Assembly (NCBI GenBank): GCA_030267565.1
Contig: BRXU01000019.1
Span: forward strand, 20,001-84,000
Reading direction: 5' to 3'
Source: Pleodorina starrii
Taxonomy: Eukaryota; Chlorophyta; Chlorophyceae; Chlamydomonadales; Volvocaceae
DNA length: 64,000 nt
This document shows positions 58,467 through 64,000 of the stretch, one piece after another (position 1 is the first letter of the stretch; every line of letters starts with the position of its first letter). A program made the position numbers and the translations under genes. The notes under the pieces were generated by a model that was not told the DNA's origin, made no database searches, and saw only the letters and a list, made by a program, of their open reading frames with translations.

Positions 58467-59800
58467 GGTGATGAGGTTCGCGGCTGGTGCTGCATGTCGG
58501 GCAGCCTTGGTGAACACTGGCTTTATCAACGGTTAGGCTGGTGGATGTTGGCAGCGGCGGCCCCCAACGGTGGCCCCCATGCGTGATGTTGCCTGTGACA
58601 CGAACAGCCGGTGGCGCCGGCACTCATGGGTGCTGGGTATCCACGGCGGTGGGACCAGCTGTATGTGGCGGCAGCGGGGACCCAGGGCTGCGTGTTGTTG
58701 ACCGTGCCTCGGGTCCTTCGGGCGGACCTTCGGCCGGCCCTTTCGGGCATTGGAGCCTATTTAGCACACATCGAAAGATGTGGTGAGCCTGGGTTCAATT
58801 CCGGGCCTCCCCCGCCCACCATATAGGTCACGATGATGACAAGACTATGGCTAGCTGCTGTCGAGATGTGGAGTTAGTTGTAATTGGTATGCCAGATTCG
58901 CACGCTTGATTGGTGCGTGGCGATGCTGAACAGGGAATGCTGAACCCTAAGAATTCCGATGGTCGGGTGGTTGATGAGGGGTTTGGCCTACTGTGTATTG
59001 ATGAAGGCCCGATGATTAGTGCTAGCATGTGTAGCCGCCCTGCGGGGTTGGCTCCCACTGTAACCCGCATTGTATGTATGCACTGGTATGCATGTCTCGG
59101 GAGGTCCTATTTCTGCGGTAAGCGGGCAGAGTTCGGTCGGCCTATCTCGGTTTCGGGAAGTTCGGTATGGACCGAGCGTACCGAAGCGTTTGCCGAGAGA
59201 TGTCTGTTTAAAACACGGGAATCGGAGAACGAGGCCGTATTCACGTGCCGTGCTCCTGCTGTCCGTACATATATATTTTCATGACTTCAGTTACTATTAG
59301 GTTGTGAGTTGCCCAACAACTGTTAGAGTCTGCTATTATATTGTTAGTTTTCGCTGCCTAACCAATATAAGAATGTTTTGAAGCCCAATTCGCCGGACTG
59401 GCCGCTTACCAGCTGTATGTGGGGCGGATTTCTATCACCTGATTCATAAGCCAAGGCTCAGCATCACATCCTCGAACCTAGGTCAGTTGGTTGGCTTCGA
59501 TCGGCGTCCGTTTGCTGGATTTTGCGTCCTGGTCGTGAACGCTTTACATCGCAGCCTGCTGTTAAGTGCCTTCGTTTCTAGTTGTATCCGCAAACAAGGA
59601 CGTTGATCACCGTCCCGCACACGATTTCGAAAGCTCTCGGCGCGCGGGTAGGTGGCTGTACCGGTGACAGCTTCTTGCGCGCGAGGCTCAAATGGACGGG
59701 TTGCTGAGGAAAAGCCGTTAATAACGATTATGTTAAATTTGTTTTCATTGTTGGACATACAACCGTTAATAAAGCGTCCATCGGTCCGACACCGTCCGTC
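58467..59800. other. Intergenic region with an isolated pol III B-box-like site
   Basis: No gene was recognised. GGTTCAATTCC at 58,792-58,802 fits the tRNA T-loop/B-box consensus. Upstream, at 58,767-58,782, is a 6-bp hairpin closed by a GAAA loop. A proper tRNA cloverleaf could not be folded: the T-stem has a mismatch, the anticodon loop is not 7 nt, and no acceptor partner was found. It may be a decayed tRNA or SINE fragment. Confidence 0.35.
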
Positions 59801-59819
59801 TGCTCGCTACCCCTATGTC

Positions 59820-60552
59820 ATCAGCAGGGTTTGCCTATCTATCAGCGGGGCGGGGCGGACCCTCGTGCCGGCGGCAGCGGATCAGCGGCACACGGTGGGG
59901 GATGCGCTCCTCCTCGACATCCAGCTGCAAGAGGCCGTTCAGCGCCGGCAGAAGCAGCAGCAGGAGCACGAGCAGGTCAAGTTCCGACACACAAAACGAC
60001 CCGCCGCCGCCCGCCGAGGAGGAGGCTGAGACCCGGCAGGCCCACGAGCCGGAGAAACAGGTGGCGGCCCGCCGGCGGCCGCGGTGGGGTCAGCGTGTAC
60101 CGCCGCCAGCAGCAGGTGACCAGCAGGAGATACGAACTGAGACGGGTGGGACGTGATATGCATGAAGTATACTAGCTAAACAAACTGTTGGAGCACTACT
60201 GTGACTTGATCCGGCGGTCCAACCGCAGCTCGATCGCCATGCCCAACGTTTGGCGTACACGCTCGCACATGATACATGTATATATGTGTACATGTCTCTC
60301 GATTGCTAGCTTACGTAGCTACATTCATGCATTGCCTCGTTCTTTCCAGGACCCTGCATGCATGTAGTATATAATACCTGCGACCCTCGCCCGCCGCGTG
60401 TGTGTGCGCATATGTATATGCAGATTCGGTGCGGGCCTCTCACCAGCAGCGAACTAGCGGCGCGCCGCCTCGGCCTTTTTCTGCGCCGTCATCAGGCGGG
60501 GGCTCCGCGGCTAATGCGCGCCAACCAGGCCCTGCTGGTAGCCTACAAGGTC
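59820..60552 (+). other. Coding-like segments upstream of the unidentified gene
   Basis: Two stretches have the composition of real exons. The first, to about 59,975, reads LLLDIQLQEAVQRRQKQQQE and ends at a GAGCAG|GTCAAG junction. The second, about 60,430-60,552, reads RLMRANQALLVAYK and ends at AAG|GTCGGC. They could be 5' exons of the gene modelled at 61,009-62,528, but the phases do not connect without further exons, so they are listed separately. Confidence 0.3.
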
Positions 60553-61008
60553 GGCATGCGCCTGCTGCTGGGAGCGCAGTACGCACGAGTGTGCAGCAGC
60601 GGTTGCCATTTGGGTCATCAGTGCAAACGGCAGCGGCTGTGGAGCTTGGACTTGGCGGCGGACGAGGCGCCATTGCATTAACTGGTGTGCGCCGTTGGGG
60701 AGGCCTCCGCACTCTATCTCTCTGAAGAGATGCCTTGCTCTTTGCTACTGCACTACATTCCTAGATAATAGGCAATGCAGCGATTCTCGGGTTAATCATA
60801 TGTTCGTATTATCGATACGACAAACGGAAGGTTTAAGTTACAACAATCTCAGGGTTTGATCAGGCGCCTCTTGCTTGCATGTATTGGAATCCGACTTTGT
60901 AAACGCCTGCAATCATGTATGCACGCATACATACGCGGCGGCAATGAACCCATCTGTGTGCCATTCAGCGCGCGGCCCTGCTTTCGTGCACCGTCTATCC
61001 TGCCGCAG

Positions 61009-62528
61009 GCCCCTCGCCCAAGCCGCCTATTGCTGTCGCCCATTCCATATCCTCGCTGCTGGCCGCCCTCCGAGACGCGACCAACGCCTGCGCCGAACCC
61101 CAGTTGCTGGGAAGCGCCGCACTACTGTCGGTGGCGAAGCGCACCCTGCGGCAAGTTTCCCGTCTTTTGGGGCCGCCGCAGCCCAGCCAGCTGGATGAGG
61201 ATGAGGCGGGAGATGAAGTGGGATTGCAGGACCAGCTTGAGCCCGCGCAGGCACGGGCTCTGCAGCAGGCCGTGGTGGAGCTTGCGGCGGTAGGTCGGTA
61301 CGGTGGTTGGTACGGATTTGTGGTGTGTTTGATTTCGGCCGAACGGCAGCAGGAAGAAGGCGGCGTTTGCTTAGGTAGCTAGATAGCGTATTGACCGGGT
61401 GCAAAATGGAGTCACGTCATGGCTATGGGTGAGACAGCAGGGGCAGTCGTTGTATGTAGTATCCTGGGTAGTCTCCAGCATGTATCTGACATGTTCCGAT
61501 CGGGTATTTGCTGATGAAGGCGGATACGACAGTCGTTGAGATACCTGCGTGTGTGTCAGCTCTTTCCTCGTGAAGATATCTTTAGCTATCTGCTTGAAGC
61601 CTTGCTTATGCTACTGGCAGGTGCTTCGTACATCTGGAGTAGATACACATGCATGTCGCGCGCCCACTGTACTACGCATGAGTAGTCCCGCTTAATCAAT
61701 CGAATGCGTGCGTAATAGTACTCACCTGCGCTCCTCACACGTACGCAGTCCGCCTTGGCCGCGGGTCCGCTGCACGATGGCATCGTGGTTGCCGCTGTGG
61801 AGTGCTTTCGGTCCGCGGAGGCAAAGATGGCGGAGGCGGCGGCGGCTGACCCGACCAATGGTGGTAGAGGGGGAAGTGGCACGGCCATTTGTCTGGCGGA
61901 GAGCTGGAGGCTGTACTGCACCGTAGTACGGCAGGTGCGCACGGGATAATAATAAGCCAACTAGCTCGGCTTCATTTGGTTGCAGCAACAGCAAACTGTA
62001 GGGGGGCGCGGCTGTCAAAGGTCGGGGTAGCTGCCATCGCGCCCGCCGGCGTGACTGAGCGAGTGTCGACGTACCGCCTCTTCAGGTTCGCAAGGTGGCA
62101 AACTTTGAACCGATAGGTGAGAATGAACCGAGCGATAAGCGGAACCCAATCAAGGAAGCAAGCCACGTTTCCATTCCATCCCGGCATGAAACCGCAGGCG
62201 GCGGCATCCAGCTTTGACGCATCCGGCAGGCGGAGTACGCCACAGGGATGCGGCAAGTCAGTCAGCAGGGTCATCGCGCAACGGTGGTTCTCCAAGAACG
62301 CCCACAGCTGGCCCCCGATGACGGCTGCGGCTCATGCGATGGCGGACAGCCTCCAGCGGGGCATGCAGGTAGGTGCATGCGCTGCGTGGGACGACACCGA
62401 GCAACCGTTGGGCTTGAGCTTCAGTAACCGATCCATGCACACATGCAACCCCGCCGTTTCTGAGGGCTTTCACGTCGCCCGCCTTCAGGTCCCCAACGTG
62501 CTTTCTTGCTCGCTCCTTAGCCACTTAG
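61009..62528 (+). CDS. Unidentified multi-exon gene, partial model
   Basis: Exons 61,009-61,289, 61,749-61,934, 62,086-62,116 and 62,246-62,368 have normal GT-AG borders and join in phase; a short last exon at 62,521-62,528 would end the frame at TAG. The first exon is the most convincing: SISSLLAALRDATNACAEPQ, LLGSAALLSVAKRTLRQVSR and LEPAQARALQQAVVELAA are amphipathic-helix-like. The second reads LHDGIVVAAVECFRSAEAKM and LAESWRLYCTVVRQ. I do not recognise a family. A resemblance of the LMRANQALL segment upstream to sigma-factor region 2 was considered but no DNA-binding region follows. The first exon begins with one base missing from its first codon, so at least one upstream exon exists. 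The last two exons are the weakest; another open frame across 62,246-62,368 begins Gly-Cys-Gly-Lys-Ser. Confidence 0.45.
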
Positions 62529-62975
62529 ACAATGTAGAAATGCAGTAGAAGGTCTTAGGGGTTATGTCCACTTGTATGTGGAAGTGGGTTCGGCAGGTAA
62601 CACCCGGCGTATCGTATCGCACGTACGGTGGGTAGGTACTTACTTCGTTACGGCGGGTACGGGGCGGGTACGGGGCGGGTACGGGGCGTGACACAGTTCA
62701 TACGAAGTTGCGCAGGCTCCTACATACCATGTTCATTCAAACTGAAGGTTTTCTGAGTGCAACGCTAGAAAACCAAGGTTTTCTGTGAACTCAGAGGAGT
62801 TGTGCCCTCATAAGGGCGTTGGTACGGCACATGGTGCCAGTTAAGGTGTCCGCGAAGGCGTGGAGGAGTGATTTTCGGGTTTTGTAGCTACATAGGGTGG
62901 TTGCTGCGAGGCTGTGGGCATTAAGGCCTTAGCGATAGCTTTCGCGGTAGCCGGCCCTCACCATTAATTTTAACA
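62529..62975. other. 5' region of the Gag-like element
   Basis: Contains three near-perfect copies of an 11-bp unit (GGGTACGGGGC) at about 62,655-62,688, then the hairpin-forming block at 62,747-62,817, before the Gag-like ATG. No protein-coding signal. It may be the leader or terminal repeat of the retroelement whose Gag follows, but no element boundary was found. Confidence 0.4.
62747..62817 (+). repeat. Inverted-repeat block upstream of the Gag-like ORF
   Basis: GGTTTTCT (62,747-62,754) pairs perfectly with AGAAAACC (62,767-62,774) and recurs directly at 62,777-62,784. A second dyad, GCCCTCATAAGGGC, lies at 62,804-62,817. The latter is nearly identical to GCCCTCTTAAGGGC, present once in every 70-bp repeat after the Gag ORF. 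Confidence 0.8.
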
Positions 62976-63746
62976 ATGGACATTGACCTTGCGTCCGACC
63001 AGCTGGGCTCTCTCGTAGAGGAAGCATCGAAGCGTCTTAACGCTCTTTTGTAACACAAAAATGTCAAAGCTGCAAAGGTGCAACTTGTGACGGATCCGGG
63101 AAAAATTTTGACCGGGCAGCTACGCGAGGCTTACGCGCAGTACATGGATGCGGTGCGCGAGCACCAGCAGCTCCTCCAGTTATTGACACAGCGAATGCTG
63201 CTTGAACAGCGGGAGACAGTGGAGCCGGCCCCAAAGAGGCAACGCATGGTCCTGCCGGACTACGACTGCGACTTCGGCGCCTTAGAGGGCAAAGGGAACA
63301 AGTCGCTCATCGGACAGCGGCAGCGTCTGGTTCACTTACACGACGTGTTCGCAGACGTGCAGCTCAAGTGGCGCGCGGTCGTTGATGCTCCCGCGGCTAA
63401 CCGGGCAGAGCGCGCGGAGGCGATGGAGGAGGCGGTTCGCAAGACGCAAGAAGTCTTCGAGCAGCAGGCAAAAGAGCTGGTCATCGCGCACCACCACGGG
63501 TGGGATGTCGTGGGCCAGATGCGGGGAACGCCCTACGCGGCCACGGAGGAAGAGCAGAAGGCGCTGAAGAAGGCCATCAAGGCCGCAGCTGAGAGCCGGA
63601 AGGTTGCTAAGCCCCCCGGGAAGGCGCAACCGGCGCAGGTGGCGGCCGCGGCGGGGCCGTCGGCGCCGAAGGCTCCCAAGGGGCCGTGTTACAAGTGCAA
63701 CGCCATGGGCCACTGGGCCAAGGAGTGCCCGAACCCGCCGAAGTAG
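62976..63746 (+). pseudogene. Gag-like retroelement ORF with CCHC zinc knuckle, in-frame stop
   Basis: From the ATG at 62,976 the frame reads MDIDLASDQLGSLVEEASKR and meets TAA at 63,051-63,053 (codon 26). It then continues in the same frame without another stop to TAG at 63,744-63,746, 256 codons in all. After the stop no ATG precedes the conserved-looking part, so translation needs readthrough, a downstream start or an upstream exon. The body is helical and charged (LREAYAQYMDAVREHQQLLQ), followed by an Ala/Lys/Pro-rich stretch and a C-X2-C-X4-H-X4-C knuckle (CYKCNAMGHWAKEC) near the end, typical of retroelement nucleocapsid proteins that bind RNA. No protease, reverse transcriptase, integrase or recombinase lies in the window, so the element class is open. 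A host CCHC protein is less likely given the repeats around it. Confidence 0.7.
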
Positions 63747-63764
63747 CGGACATCATTGGGCTTG

Positions 63765-64000
63765 GGTCGGCGCAAGCCCTAGCTTGCGGCCGTGGCCCTC
63801 TTAAGGGCGGTGGGGTGCAAGCCTCGGTGTGCGTGGTCGGCGCAAGCCCTAGCTTGCGGCCGTAGCCCTCTTAAGGGCGGTGGGGCGCAAGCCTCGGTGT
63901 GCGTGGTCGGCGCAAGCCCTAGCTTGCGGCCGTAGCCCTCTTAAGGGCGGTGGGGCACAAGCCTCGGTGTGCATGGTCGGCGCAAGCCCTAGCTTGCGGC
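63765..64000 (+). repeat. 70-bp tandem repeats, running off the window
   Basis: Three full 70-bp units start at 63,765, 63,835 and 63,905, and a fourth begins at 63,975. They differ at only a few positions (for example CCGTGG/CCGTAG and GGGGTG/GGGGCG/GGGGCA). Each unit carries two dyads: GCAAGCCCTAGCTTGC and GCCCTCTTAAGGGC. The array starts 18 bp after the Gag stop codon, so it probably belongs to the same element, as an internal or 3' tandem array. Confidence 0.95.

Noticed and set aside
58741..58815. A tRNA gene
   Set aside because: A B-box-like T-loop is present, but the T-stem has a mismatch, the hairpin upstream has a 4-nt loop rather than a 7-nt anticodon loop, and no acceptor stem or A-box was found.
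60430..61289. Plastid sigma factor
   Set aside because: LMRANQALLVAYK and LEPAQARALQQAV recall sigma regions 2.1 and 4, but the strongly conserved region 2.3/2.4 (aromatic, WWIR-type) and the region 4 helix-turn-helix are absent.
63765..64000. CRISPR array
   Set aside because: The 70-bp units are near-identical throughout with no unique spacers, and the context is eukaryotic.

Overview
The window looks like nuclear DNA of a volvocine green alga (Chlamydomonas/Gonium/Volvox group). The evidence is GC-rich DNA, short GT-AG introns in every gene, long Ala/Gly/Pro/Ser-rich protein segments, a Rab1/Ypt1 of exactly 203 residues ending in Cys-Cys, and TGTAA-type polyadenylation motifs. The species cannot be named from the sequence alone. 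All gene models below were assembled by hand from splice sites, reading phase and protein-family motifs.

Layout. 1-14,368 is one uninterrupted GTGCGG-type hexanucleotide satellite that continues off the left edge. 14,369-22,685 holds one nine-exon gene for a two-RRM hnRNP-type RNA-binding protein (15,867-19,019 +), bracketed by two ~250-bp direct repeats. 22,686-26,657 (-) is a five-exon RUS/DUF647 gene; across a 276-bp divergent promoter region lies a seven-exon glucosamine-6-phosphate N-acetyltransferase (26,934-30,239 +). Next come a nine-exon Rab1/Ypt1 GTPase (31,960-33,616 +), a MaoC/hot-dog hydroxyacyl-ACP dehydratase resembling the plant mitochondrial enzyme (34,375-35,084 -, 5' end not found), an eight-exon NAD kinase with a ~1,000-residue low-complexity N-terminus (36,959-43,713 -) and a thirteen-exon, ~1,962-residue coiled-coil/low-complexity protein of unknown function (44,348-56,328 -). 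One intron of that last gene contains a perfect 1.05-kb (GAGGGT)n array.

56,329-64,000 is gene-poor and repeat-rich: a 309-bp TTA/TTTA microsatellite, an isolated pol III B-box-like site, a partial model of an unidentified gene (about 61,009-62,528 +), and a Gag-like ORF with a CCHC zinc knuckle interrupted by an in-frame TAA (62,976-63,746 +). The Gag ORF is followed by 70-bp tandem repeats that run off the right edge.

The recognised genes are housekeeping functions (RNA binding, NADP supply, amino-sugar synthesis, ER-Golgi traffic, fatty-acid synthesis) with no sign of forming one pathway. The unusual content is the repeats: two G-rich hexamer satellites (GCGGGT and GAGGGT), short seeds of the GTGCGG motif inside nearby genes, the duplicated ~250-bp block that may supply the hnRNP promoter, and the retroelement fragment with matching hairpins on both sides.
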